Below, piece by piece: positions 35,674-44,181 of a stretch of 64,000 nt of DNA (position 1 is its first letter; every line of letters begins with the position of its first letter). The notes beneath the pieces were generated by a model. That model was not told the origin of the DNA. It searched no databases and saw nothing but the letters and a program-made list of their open reading frames with translations. The position numbers and the translations under genes are program-made. The stretch is from Collinsella sp. (GTDB lineage: Bacteria; Actinomycetota; Coriobacteriia; Coriobacteriales; Coriobacteriaceae), in NCBI GenBank assembly GCA_019413925.1, contig DXMY01000052.1, positions 1-64,000 on the forward strand, read 5' to 3'.

Positions 35674-35742
35674 AAGTTGCGGTGAAATAGTTCCTGAAAA
35701 GCCCTTGCGGACCGTCAAACAAGTACTATTCCACCGCAACTT
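35674..35742. repeat. Long-loop inverted repeat between MATE gene and cobO
   Basis: The 18-nt arms 35674-35691 and 35725-35742 (AAGTTGCGGTGaAATAGT type) match at 17 of 18 positions with a 33-nt loop. It lies between convergent genes. No T-run flanks it, so a terminator role is uncertain and it may be a dispersed intergenic element. Confidence 0.7.
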
Positions 35743-35779
35743 CCTTATGAGCTGTAGGTGTTGGCGGAAAACGAATCAA

Positions 35780-36244
35780 TTAGTATTCGATGCCTTGGCG
35801 GGCTAGGAGGCCTTCGTCGAAGTAGTGTTTGATGGGACGTATTTCGGTGACTAAGTCCGCGAGGTCGGCCAACGGCAGCAGCCCGCGGCCGGTGAGCGCG
35901 AGTTCCGTGGTGGCGGGCTTTATCGCGATCAGCGCTTCGACATCCTCGCGTGTCACGAAGCCGCGGCGCATGGCCTCGCCGAGTTCGTCCAAAATCAGAA
36001 CGTCGACCTGTGATATCTGCTCGCATGCGAGCTCCATGATCTGTGCGGCGCAAGCCTCGGGCGTGTCGCGGTCAGCTTGTACGATGCGCAGCCCCAGGCG
36101 CGGCGCGGCATCGTGTTCGGCGCAGTGCAGTTTCTTGGCAAACTGCAGCCTAAGAACGTCGAGCCCGTAGCCCGTCGCGCGCAGCGCGAGCCCCAGCGCA
36201 GCCGTCGTCTTGCCCTTGCCGTCGCCTGTATAGATTTGAACCAT
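35780..36244 (-). CDS. cobO: Cob(I)alamin / corrinoid adenosyltransferase (CobO/BtuR type)
   Basis: Transfers the 5'-deoxyadenosyl group from ATP to cobalt in corrinoids. The N-terminus is the P-loop itself, IYTGDGKGKTTAALGLALRA. LDELGEAMRRGFV and LALTGRGLLPLADLADLVTEI are family motifs. At 154 residues it is shorter than the usual 180-200: the sequence after the P-loop region is trimmed and the basic N-terminal arm is missing. No other cobalamin genes are nearby, so it probably serves salvage. It is a single reverse gene, with no strong ribosome site seen. Confidence 0.88.
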   Translation of the reverse strand: MVQIYTGDGKGKTTAALGLALRATGYGLDVLRLQFAKKLHCAEHDAAPRLGLRIVQADRDTPEACAAQIMELACEQISQVDVLILDELGEAMRRGFVTREDVEALIAIKPATTELALTGRGLLPLADLADLVTEIRPIKHYFDEGLLARQGIEY

Positions 36245-36342
36245 GCCGACTTACAGTGATGCCATCTCTGTCCTTTCGTGCCCGGCGTCGGTTTATCGCC
36301 GTCCGGGTTGGGTATTCTAGAAAGCATTATCAACCCCAGTAG

Positions 36343-38250
36343 ATGGAGTTCAAGCAGATGGAGATGGATGACAACAAACGTAGACGGAATATGATTCTCT
36401 ACGTGCTCATCGCCTTCGTCGTCTACCTCGTGCTCTCGACCGTTCTGTTCCCCAACATCGGTCACACGCAGCAGATTACGAAGACCGATTACTCGACGTT
36501 TGTCAAAGCGCTCGATAAGAAGAGCGTCGACAAGGTCGAGTACAACACGGACGATTACTCGATTTATTACACCAAGAAGGGCGAGGACGAGAACATCGCC
36601 TACAAGACGACCGGTGTGCCGAATGACGCGGGCTTTACCGATCGCGTGCTTGAGTCTGGCGCTTCGCTGGAGTCGGTCGTTCCCGATAAAAACTCGGGTT
36701 TGATGACCTACTACCTGCTCACACTCATTCTTCCCATGGCGATTTTCTTCCTCATCGGTTGGTGGCTCAACCGCCGCATGAAGAAGGCTATGGGCGATGA
36801 CGGCCCGTCGATGAACTTTGGCGGCGGCGGTTTTGGCGGCGGCGGACTGGGTAAGTCCGGCGCGCGCGTGATCGCCTCCAAGGACGTGGGCGTGACCTTT
36901 AAGGACGTCGCCGGTCAGGAAGAGGCCAAGGAGTCTCTCAAGGAGGTCGTCGACTTTCTGGAGAAGCCGCAGCGCTACGAGGAGATCGGCGCCAAGCTGC
37001 CGCGTGGTGCTCTCCTTGTTGGCCCTCCGGGTACCGGTAAGACCCTGCTTGCCAAGGCTGTTGCCGGCGAGGCCGGTGTTCCGTTCTTTAGCATTTCGGG
37101 CTCTGAGTTCGTTGAGATGTTTGTCGGTCGCGGCGCTGCTAAGGTTCGTGACCTGTTTAAGCAGGCCAAGGAAAAGGCACCGTGTATCGTCTTTATCGAT
37201 GAGATCGATACCATCGGTAAGAAGCGCGATGGCGGCGGCTTTAGCGGCAACGACGAGCGCGAGCAGACGCTCAATCAGTTGCTGACCGAGATGGATGGCT
37301 TCGATAACCATAAGGGTATCGTTGTCCTTGCCGCAACCAACCGCCCCGACAGTCTCGATCCCGCTCTACTGCGCCCCGGTCGTTTTGACCGCCGCATCCC
37401 CGTCGAGCTGCCCGATCTGACCGGCCGCAAGAACATCCTCGAGCTGCATGCCAAGAGCGTGAAGACCGAGCCGCCGATCGACCTGACCGCGATTGCCCGC
37501 GCCACGCCCGGTGCCTCGGGCGCCGACCTGGCCAATATCATCAACGAGGGTGCCCTGCGCGCCGTTCGCGAGGGTCGCAAGCGTGCAACCCAGGACGACT
37601 TCGAGGAGTCGGTGGAGGTCGTCATTGCCGGCCAACAGCGTAAGTCCACGGTGCTGTCCGACCACGAGAAGCAGGTCGTTTCTTATCACGAGATCGGCCA
37701 TGCCATCGTTGCCGCTCGCCAGAAGGGCTCTGCGCCGGTCACGAAGATCACCATCGTGCCGCGCACGAGCGGTGCTCTTGGTTATACCATGCAGGTCGAG
37801 GAGGACGAGCGCTTCCTGACGACGCGCCAGGAGGTCTTGGACAAGCTCGCTGTCTATTGCGGTGGCCGCGCAGCCGAGGAGCTCATCTTTGGCGAGATGA
37901 CGACCGGCGCCGCCAACGACATCGAGCAGGCCACCAAGCTCGCCCGTAATATGGTGACGCGCTTTGGTATGTCCGACGAGTTTGGCATGATGGCGCTCGG
38001 TACCGTGCAGAACGCGTATCTCAATCAGGACACGTCGCTCACCTGCGCCCCCGGTACGGCCGAGCGCGTGGACGCGATTGTCGCCAAGCTGATCGAGGAT
38101 GCGCACGACCGCGCTTTGCAGATTCTGAAGGAGAACAAGTTTAAGCTCCACGAGCTGGCTCGTTATCTGTATAAGAAGGAGACCATCACGGGCGAGGAGT
38201 TCATGAACCTCCTCACGCGCGAGAATCCGCTGATGCCCAAGCAGCAGTAA
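36343..38250 (+). CDS. ftsH: ATP-dependent zinc metalloprotease FtsH
   Basis: Membrane-anchored AAA+ protease for quality control of membrane proteins and regulators. About 635 residues. Two membrane helices (about 17-38 and 118-142) flank an extracytoplasmic domain. The AAA module has Walker A GPPGTGKT near 227, Walker B IVFIDEIDTIG, and the SRH region. The zinc site is HEIGH at about 449-453, and the third ligand region is RAAEELIFGEMTTGAAND. Starts at 36343, 36358 or 36364 are all in frame. A -10-like TATTCT lies at 36313. A perfect terminator follows. Confidence 0.95.
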   Translation: MEFKQMEMDDNKRRRNMILYVLIAFVVYLVLSTVLFPNIGHTQQITKTDYSTFVKALDKKSVDKVEYNTDDYSIYYTKKGEDENIAYKTTGVPNDAGFTDRVLESGASLESVVPDKNSGLMTYYLLTLILPMAIFFLIGWWLNRRMKKAMGDDGPSMNFGGGGFGGGGLGKSGARVIASKDVGVTFKDVAGQEEAKESLKEVVDFLEKPQRYEEIGAKLPRGALLVGPPGTGKTLLAKAVAGEAGVPFFSISGSEFVEMFVGRGAAKVRDLFKQAKEKAPCIVFIDEIDTIGKKRDGGGFSGNDEREQTLNQLLTEMDGFDNHKGIVVLAATNRPDSLDPALLRPGRFDRRIPVELPDLTGRKNILELHAKSVKTEPPIDLTAIARATPGASGADLANIINEGALRAVREGRKRATQDDFEESVEVVIAGQQRKSTVLSDHEKQVVSYHEIGHAIVAARQKGSAPVTKITIVPRTSGALGYTMQVEEDERFLTTRQEVLDKLAVYCGGRAAEELIFGEMTTGAANDIEQATKLARNMVTRFGMSDEFGMMALGTVQNAYLNQDTSLTCAPGTAERVDAIVAKLIEDAHDRALQILKENKFKLHELARYLYKKETITGEEFMNLLTRENPLMPKQQ

Positions 38251-38276
38251 AGCCGCGGCCGAGCCAGTAAACGCCG

Positions 38277-38315
38277 ACGCCCCATTTGAGCAGCTTTCTC
38301 AAATGGGGCGTTTTG
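38277..38315 (+). terminator. Terminator after ftsH
   Basis: A perfect 14-bp stem ACGCCCCATTTGAG / CTCAAATGGGGCGT with a 7-nt loop, followed by TTTTGC. Confidence 0.9.
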
Positions 38316-38331
38316 CTTGAGAGGGATGGAA

Positions 38332-38787
38332 ATGAAGATCGTGGTGAGCGCCTGCTTGATGGGCGAGAGCTGCAAGTATAACGGGCTCGACAACTACCAT
38401 CGCGAGTTGGTCGAGGCCTGCGAGCGTACAGGGACCGAGGTCCTCTTGGTGTGCCCTGAGGTCTTTGGGGGCCTGCCCACGCCGCGCAAGCCGTCCGAGA
38501 TTGTGAACGGAGAGGTTCGTACCTGCGAGGGCATATCGGTCGATCGCGAATTTCGCCTGGGTGCCCAACGAGCGCTCGATATGTGCGAGCAGGCGGGCGG
38601 GCCGGAAGAGATCGCCGCGTGCATCCTGCAGGACCGTAGTCCCTCGTGCGGCGCGGGTCGCATCTACGACGGAACATTCAGCGGCACCCTTACGGCGGGC
38701 AACGGCGTCTTCGTTGATTTACTGCTCCGCCACGGTTATCGCGTGATCCCGGCTAGCGAGTTCGACCCCAGCATGCTGGAGCAATAA
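38332..38787 (+). CDS. DUF523 family protein
   Basis: A 151-residue protein of the DUF523 family, found widely in bacteria and uncharacterised. Features are VSACLMGESCKYNG at the start, VCPEVFGGLPTPRKPSEI, and a second Cys motif ILQDRSPSCGAGRIYDGTF. The conserved Cys residues (near 8, 14, 42, 104) suggest metal or sulfur chemistry. The ATG at 38332 follows GAGAGGG; an ATG two codons earlier is possible. It lies between two strong terminators, so it is probably expressed alone from a promoter close to the ftsH terminator. Confidence 0.87.
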   Translation: MKIVVSACLMGESCKYNGLDNYHRELVEACERTGTEVLLVCPEVFGGLPTPRKPSEIVNGEVRTCEGISVDREFRLGAQRALDMCEQAGGPEEIAACILQDRSPSCGAGRIYDGTFSGTLTAGNGVFVDLLLRHGYRVIPASEFDPSMLEQ

Positions 38788-38826
38788 AAAACCACCACAA
38801 AGGTGCTGCTCCCTTGTGGTGGTTTT
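38788..38826. terminator. Bidirectional terminator, hairpin family copy A
   Basis: The stem AAAACCACCACAA (38788-38800) / TTGTGGTGGTTTT (38814-38826) is flanked by A and T runs, so it can end both the DUF523 gene and the convergent dehydrogenase. The same stem recurs at 46581-46621. Confidence 0.85.
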
Positions 38827-38835
38827 GGCCTGGGT

Positions 38836-39918
38836 CTAGAGCGTGTGGCCGTAGGCGTTGGCGGCCTTGATGGCGGCGGCGAATTTTTCGTCGGTGAAGG
38901 GCTCCGGGTTGCCTTGCTTCCACTCGTTGGTGGCGTGTGCGTGCTCGCACAGGGCAGGGATATCGGTCTCGGAAAGCCCGACCTGCTCAAGCGTTACGGG
39001 CAGCCCCATCTGCTTGTTGAAGTCAGCATAGCGCTTAAGGTTCTCGGTGTCGCCCGTGTAGGCGAACAACACCAGCACGCCCAGGCTTACGACTTCGCCG
39101 TGCAGGTAGGTGCCCTCACGCGGAATGCTGCAGGTGGCGTTGTAGAACGCGTGCGCCACGCTCGAGTTGTAGTAGTAATCGTTCTGGTTGGTCAGGTTCG
39201 AGACATAGCCCGTGTTGACCACGATGTCGAGCGCGATCTGCTTGACGGCCTCGCTCGACAGATTCTGACGAACGTCCTCAAGACCCTGAACACCGTAGGT
39301 AAACAGCGGCTCGGAACAGGTGTGGGCAAGAGCCAGGCCAAGGCCGGCGGTGTGCTCCAGGTCGCCGGCGCTCGTGGCGTACTCGACTTCGGGCTGCTTG
39401 GACAGGGCGTCGCCCACGCCGGCCCAGAAGTACTCCGCCGGAGCCTCGGCGATGATCTTGGGATTGATGAAGATGTGCGCCGGTCGGTTGGGGTACGAAT
39501 AGCCCTCGAGCGATCCATCGTCGTTGTAGACGACGGCAATGGCGGTCGCGGCGGAACAGTTAGAGCAAATCGTCGGCACCGTAAAGACAATCTTCTTGAG
39601 CTCGATTGCCGCTGTCTTGACGGTGTCGAGTGCCTTGCCGCCGCCACAGGCGATAAGCACGTCTGCCTGCTGGCAAGCGGGGGAGTTCACGACCTTGGCG
39701 ATATTGGCGCGCGTACTGTTGGTGCCGTAGACGCGCGTCTCCAGAATCTCGACGTCGGTACCTTCAAGCGCCGCCTCGATGCCCGGCAGCGCCGCAGCTA
39801 GGGCTCGCTTGCCACCAATGATGGCGACTTTCTTCGCGCCGTACTCCGCCAGTGCGGCGGGCAGCTCGGTAAAGCAATCCTCGCCGACGGTGTAGTCGCT
39901 CATTCCGATTGTGCGCAT
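38836..39918 (-). CDS. Iron-type alcohol dehydrogenase family protein (glycerol dehydrogenase-like)
   Basis: A 360-residue member of the GldA-like branch of group III alcohol dehydrogenases. The NAD-binding GGGKALDTVK (about 93-102) and the downstream VPTICSNCSAAT are typical. Metal-binding positions are visible in GVGDALSKQPE (Asp), VAHAFYN (His) and YLHGEVVSLG (His). The substrate could be glycerol or a related polyol/aldehyde. AGAAGG lies before the start on the reverse strand. It is a single-gene unit, divergent from ileS, with no dihydroxyacetone kinase dhaK/L operon beside it. Confidence 0.9.
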   Translation of the reverse strand: MRTIGMSDYTVGEDCFTELPAALAEYGAKKVAIIGGKRALAAALPGIEAALEGTDVEILETRVYGTNSTRANIAKVVNSPACQQADVLIACGGGKALDTVKTAAIELKKIVFTVPTICSNCSAATAIAVVYNDDGSLEGYSYPNRPAHIFINPKIIAEAPAEYFWAGVGDALSKQPEVEYATSAGDLEHTAGLGLALAHTCSEPLFTYGVQGLEDVRQNLSSEAVKQIALDIVVNTGYVSNLTNQNDYYYNSSVAHAFYNATCSIPREGTYLHGEVVSLGVLVLFAYTGDTENLKRYADFNKQMGLPVTLEQVGLSETDIPALCEHAHATNEWKQGNPEPFTDEKFAAAIKAANAYGHTL

Positions 39919-40302
39919 GGCAGCCTTCTTTCGTTAGTTAAAGTGCTTTCAGGTATTTTGCTCCTAGAGAAGGCTAACGACCACGAGAAATTTCTTACGT
40001 ATGAAACCAGTGTTGAGGGTTTTTCGCCGGCGCGGAACGTGCTAGCATACTCCGCATAAGCGTTGATGGGGACGAGTAGTCGGCCGTCCGCATGCCACAG
40101 AGAGCGGGGAGCGCTGAGAACCCGTGCATGCGACCGATGAAAATCACCCCGGAGCTGCGGTCCCAACGGACGTGCCGCGCAGGCACGTCTTAGTAGATAT
40201 CGCCGAGATGGTCGTCGATACAGGCCAGCCGAGTAACGGATGCGAGCGCGCGAATACGCGGGCGAGGGCATCTAAGCTGGGTGGTTAAACGAAGAGCTTT
40301 TG

Positions 40303-40322
40303 CGGGCATACAGCCCGTTTTT
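40303..40322 (+). terminator. Hairpin with T5 nested inside the T-box antiterminator
   Basis: CGGGC-ATACA-GCCCG followed by TTTTTG. It lies in the loop closed by the antiterminator helix and could act as an extra early terminator or simply as a stacked hairpin. Confidence 0.6.
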
Positions 40323-40325
40323 GTG

Positions 40326-40362
40326 GCGCTTCGTCCCAGCTTGTAGGGACGGGCGCTTTTTT
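40326..40362 (+). terminator. T-box terminator of ileS
   Basis: GCGCTTCGTCCC (40326-40337) pairs with GGGACGGGCGC (40346-40356), followed by T6. It shares CTTCGTCCC with the antiterminator, so the two structures exclude each other. Confidence 0.85.
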
Positions 40363-40405
40363 GGTGCCCAACGGGCGTGCGCGCCCACGACATGAAAGGG
40401 GTACC

Positions 40406-43207
40406 GTGGCAAACGAGTACAAGCAGACGATGAATCTGCCCAAAACCGGTTTTCCCATGCGTGCCGGTCTTTCCAAGTCCGAGCCCAAGCGACTCAAGGA
40501 CTGGCAGGACAACAAGGTCTACGAGCAGGTTCTGAAGAAGAACGAGGGTCACAAGAAGTTCGTGCTGCACGACGGCCCTCCGTACGCCAACGGCCCGATC
40601 CACATCGGCCACGCCATGAACAAGATCTCCAAGGACATGATCAACCGCTACTGGATGATGCAGGGCTATGAGGTTCCCTATGTTCCCGGTTGGGACTGCC
40701 ATGGCCAGCCGATCGAGCATAAGGTCGAGGAGAAGCTCGGCACCGAGAAGTTCAACCAGACCTCCACGGCTAAGATCCGTGAGCTTTGCAATAAGTTCGC
40801 TGTCGAGAACATCGAGCTGCAGAAGGCCGGCTTCCGTCGCCTGGGCGTGCTCGGCGATTGGGACAACCCCTATCTGACGCTCTATCACCAGCATGACGCC
40901 GCCGACATCGAGGTTTTCAAGGCCATGTTCGACAAGGGCATGATCTATCGCGGTCACAAGCCCGTCCACTGGTGCAAGCACTGCCATACCGCACTTGCTG
41001 AGGCCGAGATTGAGTACTCCGACGAGACGAGCCCGTCCATCTTCGTGCGCTTTGAGATGACCTCCAAGCCCGTCGGCCTCGAGAACTTCGACGGCCCGGT
41101 TGACTTTATCATCTGGACGACCACGCCGTGGACCATCCCCTCCGACCAGGCAGTTTCTCTCAAGCCCGGTGCCGCCTACGTCGCCGTTGAGCACGACGAC
41201 CGCGCCGAGGTCATGCTCGAGGACCTGGCTCCCAAGTGCTGCGAGGAGTTTGGCTGGGAGTACACCCCGGTTGTGGTCGACGGCAAGCCCTATGTGGTTC
41301 CCGCCGAGACCTTCCATCACATTCACTATAAGCAGCCGATCTTTGACGGTGTTGAGGGCGTGGCACTGTTGGCCGATTACGTCGGTGTCGATGACGGTAC
41401 CGGTATCGTCCACAACTCGCCCGGTCACGGCGTCGACGACTACTTCGCCTGCCTCAAGGAGGGCATCACCGACATTTGCATGCCGGTCGATGACGACGGC
41501 AAGTTCTACACCGGCGAGGAGTTTGGCACCGGCGGCCCCTTCAGCGGCATGGATACCGACGAGGCCAACCCGCACATCATCGAGTTCCTGCGCGAGCGCG
41601 GCACCCTGGTCCTCGAGAAGAAGATCACGCACAGCTATCCGCACTGCTGGCGCTGCAAGCACCCGGTGCTCTTCCGTGCTACCGACCAGTGGTTTGTCTC
41701 GATGGACAAGACCGGCTTGCGCGAGCAGGCTGGCAAAGAGGTCCGCGAGAACGTCAAGTGGTATCCGGCCCATGCCGCCAACCGCATTGGCGCCATGGTC
41801 GAGCAGCGTCCCGACTGGTGCATCAGCCGCCAGCGCAACTGGGGCGTGCCTATCCCCAGCTACACTTGCGCCGACTGCGGCGAGAAGGTCATGAACGATG
41901 CCACGCTCGACGCCGTCATCAAGCTCTTCCATGAGAAGGGCTCCGACGCCTGGTTCACCGACGCTCCCGAGAGCTACCTGGGTGAGGCCTGCGTCTGCCC
42001 CAAGTGTGGCGGCCATCACCTCAAGGCCGATAAGGACATCCTCGACGTGTGGTGGGATTCCGGCGTGTCCTGGAAGGCCGTCTGCGAGTATCGCCCCGAG
42101 CTTGAGTACCCGGCTGACGTGTATCTCGAGGGCTCCGACCAGCATCGCGGTTGGTTCCAGAGCTCGCTGCTCACTTCGGTGGGCGCCAACGGCCATGCTC
42201 CCTACAAGGCGGTCGTCTCGCAGGGCTTCACGCTCGACGGCCAGGGCCGCAAGATGTCCAAGTCGCTCGGCAACGTCATCGACCCCAATAAGGTCTGTGA
42301 CGAGATGGGCGCCGACATCATCCGCCTGTGGGTTGCTTCCGTTGACACCAGCTCCGACGTGTCCATCGACCACGAGATTCTTGCCCGTACGTCCGATGCC
42401 TACCGTCGTTTCCGCAACACGCTGCGCTTCCTGCTTTCCGAGCTCGAGGGCCAGTTTGAGCCTGAGACCGACGGTGTCGCCTTTGCCGACCTGCTGCCGC
42501 TCGACAAGCTCATGGTTGCCCGTCTGACCCAGGTTCAGGCCGAGGTCGACGACGCTTACTCTTGCTACGAGTTCCCGCGCGCTTACCGTGCGCTTTATGA
42601 CTTCGTGGTTACCGAGCTTTCCAACGTGTACCTCGACGCCCTGAAGGACCGCCTGTACTGCGACAAGCCTGGCTCGCTCGAGCGCCGCAGCGCCCAGACC
42701 GTGCTGGCCGAGCTCTTCTCGATGCTCATGCGCGATCTGCAGCCGATTTTGTCCTACACCGTCGACGAGGCCATGGCCTACGCGCCTGCCGGCTGCGTCG
42801 ACCACCAGAAGTACGCCGCGCTGCTCGATTGGTATAAGTCGCCTATCACGGTCGACGAGGCCAATGAGTTCGAGGGCGTGCTCGAGGCTTCACTCGAGCT
42901 CCGTAGCGCCGTGACCAAGGCCCTTGAGGATGCCCGCTCCGTCGGCACCTTCACTAAGAGCCAGCAGGTCCGCGTCAAGGCGGTCGTTCCCGCCGAGATG
43001 TACGCGCTGCTGACCGGCGACAAGGCGGTCGACCTGGCCGAGTTCTACATCGTTTCCGATGTTGAGCTGACCCAGGGCGAGGAGCTCTCCGTTGCCATCG
43101 AGGCTGCCGAGGGCGAGTGCTGCGACCGTTGCTGGAATTACCGCACCACCGTCGGCGAGTACAACGGTCACGCACATATCTGCAAGCGCTGCGCTGACGC
43201 GCTGTAG
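40406..43207 (+). CDS. ileS: Isoleucyl-tRNA synthetase
   Basis: Charges tRNA-Ile and edits misactivated valine. It has 933 residues, the bacterial (zinc-tailed) type. HIGH is at 66-69 (GPIHIGHAMNK), the editing domain contains IWTTTPWTIPSD and the GTGIVHNSPGHG motif, and KMSKS is at about 615-619. The C-terminal zinc ribbon is CCDRCWNYR then HICKRC. The GTG at 40406 follows AAAGGGG; a longer in-frame reading begins inside the terminator T-run. Expression is controlled by the upstream T-box. Confidence 0.97.
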   Translation: MANEYKQTMNLPKTGFPMRAGLSKSEPKRLKDWQDNKVYEQVLKKNEGHKKFVLHDGPPYANGPIHIGHAMNKISKDMINRYWMMQGYEVPYVPGWDCHGQPIEHKVEEKLGTEKFNQTSTAKIRELCNKFAVENIELQKAGFRRLGVLGDWDNPYLTLYHQHDAADIEVFKAMFDKGMIYRGHKPVHWCKHCHTALAEAEIEYSDETSPSIFVRFEMTSKPVGLENFDGPVDFIIWTTTPWTIPSDQAVSLKPGAAYVAVEHDDRAEVMLEDLAPKCCEEFGWEYTPVVVDGKPYVVPAETFHHIHYKQPIFDGVEGVALLADYVGVDDGTGIVHNSPGHGVDDYFACLKEGITDICMPVDDDGKFYTGEEFGTGGPFSGMDTDEANPHIIEFLRERGTLVLEKKITHSYPHCWRCKHPVLFRATDQWFVSMDKTGLREQAGKEVRENVKWYPAHAANRIGAMVEQRPDWCISRQRNWGVPIPSYTCADCGEKVMNDATLDAVIKLFHEKGSDAWFTDAPESYLGEACVCPKCGGHHLKADKDILDVWWDSGVSWKAVCEYRPELEYPADVYLEGSDQHRGWFQSSLLTSVGANGHAPYKAVVSQGFTLDGQGRKMSKSLGNVIDPNKVCDEMGADIIRLWVASVDTSSDVSIDHEILARTSDAYRRFRNTLRFLLSELEGQFEPETDGVAFADLLPLDKLMVARLTQVQAEVDDAYSCYEFPRAYRALYDFVVTELSNVYLDALKDRLYCDKPGSLERRSAQTVLAELFSMLMRDLQPILSYTVDEAMAYAPAGCVDHQKYAALLDWYKSPITVDEANEFEGVLEASLELRSAVTKALEDARSVGTFTKSQQVRVKAVVPAEMYALLTGDKAVDLAEFYIVSDVELTQGEELSVAIEAAEGECCDRCWNYRTTVGEYNGHAHICKRCADAL

Positions 43208-43237
43208 GTTACGGCGTTCGTAGAACGCCGTAACCTA
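43205..43237. repeat. Perfect 15-bp hairpin overlapping the ileS stop codon
   Basis: TAGGTTACGGCGTTC (43205-43219, beginning with the stop TAG) and its complement (43223-43237) are separated by GTA. It has no T-run. It may protect the 3' end of the mRNA or be one edge of the structured element that follows. Confidence 0.75.
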
Positions 43238-43431
43238 CCGACGCTGCAAACGCTCCTAAGCGGCAATCTGACGTTCAATCGTCGGTCGCGTACCAAAGTA
43301 CGCTTCCCTCCTCTTTCACGTCACCTTGCTCGCTTAGGGACGTTTTCGCTGTTGGTGACGGCAACGCGGCTTTTCCATTGTTGGAACTAGAGCCTTCTCT
43401 TTCGACCTGTGCTCTTAGTCGAAAGCTATTT
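43238..43431. other. Structured intergenic stretch without a gene
   Basis: No convincing ORF is present. It contains several inverted repeats: AAACGCTCCTAAGCG (43248-43262) against CGCTTAGGGACGTTT (43331-43345), 13 of 15 matching; GCGTAC-CAAA-GTACGC (43288-43303); CGTCACC/GGTGACG (43319-43325, 43353-43359); and CTTTCGAC/GTCGAAAG (43399-43406, 43418-43425). Confidence 0.6.
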
Positions 43432-43466
43432 AGCGACATTCCGTTATTCGGAATGTCGCTTTTGTT
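43432..43466 (+). terminator. Terminator upstream of lspA
   Basis: A perfect 12-bp stem AGCGACATTCCG / CGGAATGTCGCT with a TTATT loop, followed by TTTGTTTTG. It could end ileS read-through or an unannotated transcript of the preceding stretch. Confidence 0.8.
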
Positions 43467-43581
43467 TTGTGCTGGTTATTTCGCTTGCGTTGGTGGATAT
43501 GTCGTGCGCTCTGCGTATGGCAATATAAGATGGTTAATTGCGTTCAACGGAATTCGATTGTTCTGAGGGTAGGGGATTTCT

Positions 43582-44181
43582 TTGGGTCGTTCTGCGGATA
43601 TGACGCCGCCTTTGCGTTGGCGGTTGGGTGTTGCTGGTGGCGTGGCGTTGGCCGTGCTGCTTGTTGACCAGCTGACCAAGCTTGCGGTTCGGGCCGTGGG
43701 CGATGCGCTGCATGTGACTGTCATCCCCGGTGTGATCGACTTTATGTTTGTCCGCAATATCGGCGCTGCCTTTAGTATGGGTGAGGGGCATGGCATCGCG
43801 TTTGCCGTGCTGGCGTTGGCGGTCATTATCGCTATTGCCGTGTACCTCGTTCGTGCGCCCCGGCTCGCCCATCTTGAGGTTGTGGGCATGGCGATGGTTG
43901 CGGGCGGTGCTATCGGCAACGCTATCGATCGTTTGGCCTTTGGCTTCGTGACCGATTTTATTGCCACCACCTTCATCGACTTCCCCGTCTTCAATGTGGC
44001 CGATATTGGCATTACCTTGGGCGTCGTGCTCGCCCTCTTCGGCTACATGTTCTTGAGCCCTGCGGCCCGCGAGGTCGATGCGACCGCCGAGCTCAACGCC
44101 CGTGACGAGGCCCGTGCCAAGCGCAAGGCCCAGCAGCGTGGGGAGCGTGCCCGCAAGATTCGCGAAAGGAATGAGCGCTAA
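43582..44181 (+). CDS. lspA: Lipoprotein signal peptidase (signal peptidase II)
   Basis: Membrane aspartic protease that cleaves lipoprotein signal peptides before the lipid-modified Cys. It has 199 residues and four hydrophobic segments. The catalytic Asp motifs are GNAIDR and FNVADIGI; NIGAAFSMG is also conserved. The C-terminus is extended by about 35 highly charged residues (Glu/Arg/Lys). The start is TTG at 43582 after GTAGGGG. The stop shares one base with the rluD start, the common lspA-rluD pair. The lipoprotein at 2794-3366 is a likely substrate. Confidence 0.95.
   Translation: MGRSADMTPPLRWRLGVAGGVALAVLLVDQLTKLAVRAVGDALHVTVIPGVIDFMFVRNIGAAFSMGEGHGIAFAVLALAVIIAIAVYLVRAPRLAHLEVVGMAMVAGGAIGNAIDRLAFGFVTDFIATTFIDFPVFNVADIGITLGVVLALFGYMFLSPAAREVDATAELNARDEARAKRKAQQRGERARKIRERNER

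Larger units (their letters stand above)
40061..40362 (+). ncRNA. T-box leader of ileS
   Basis: This is a tRNA-sensing leader. Stem I is closed by GGGAC/GTCCC and CGTT/AACG (40061-40073 with 40160-40168). It has AGTA on the 5' side and GAAAATCAC on the 3' side, placing Ile codon ATC at 40143-40145 as specifier. AGAGAGCGGGG and GCTGAGAACCC mark the distal part. A small hairpin follows (40171-40187). The antiterminator pairs AAGCTGGG (40274) with CCCAGCTT (40335) and ACGAAG with CTTCGT, leaving the 7-nt bulge TGGTTAA, whose TGGT can pair with the ACCA end of tRNA-Ile. Uncharged tRNA-Ile would stabilise it and allow ileS transcription. Confidence 0.85.

Noticed and set aside
35780..36244. Part of a cobalamin biosynthesis cluster
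   Set aside because: Only this one gene of the pathway is present; neighbours are a MATE transporter and ftsH.
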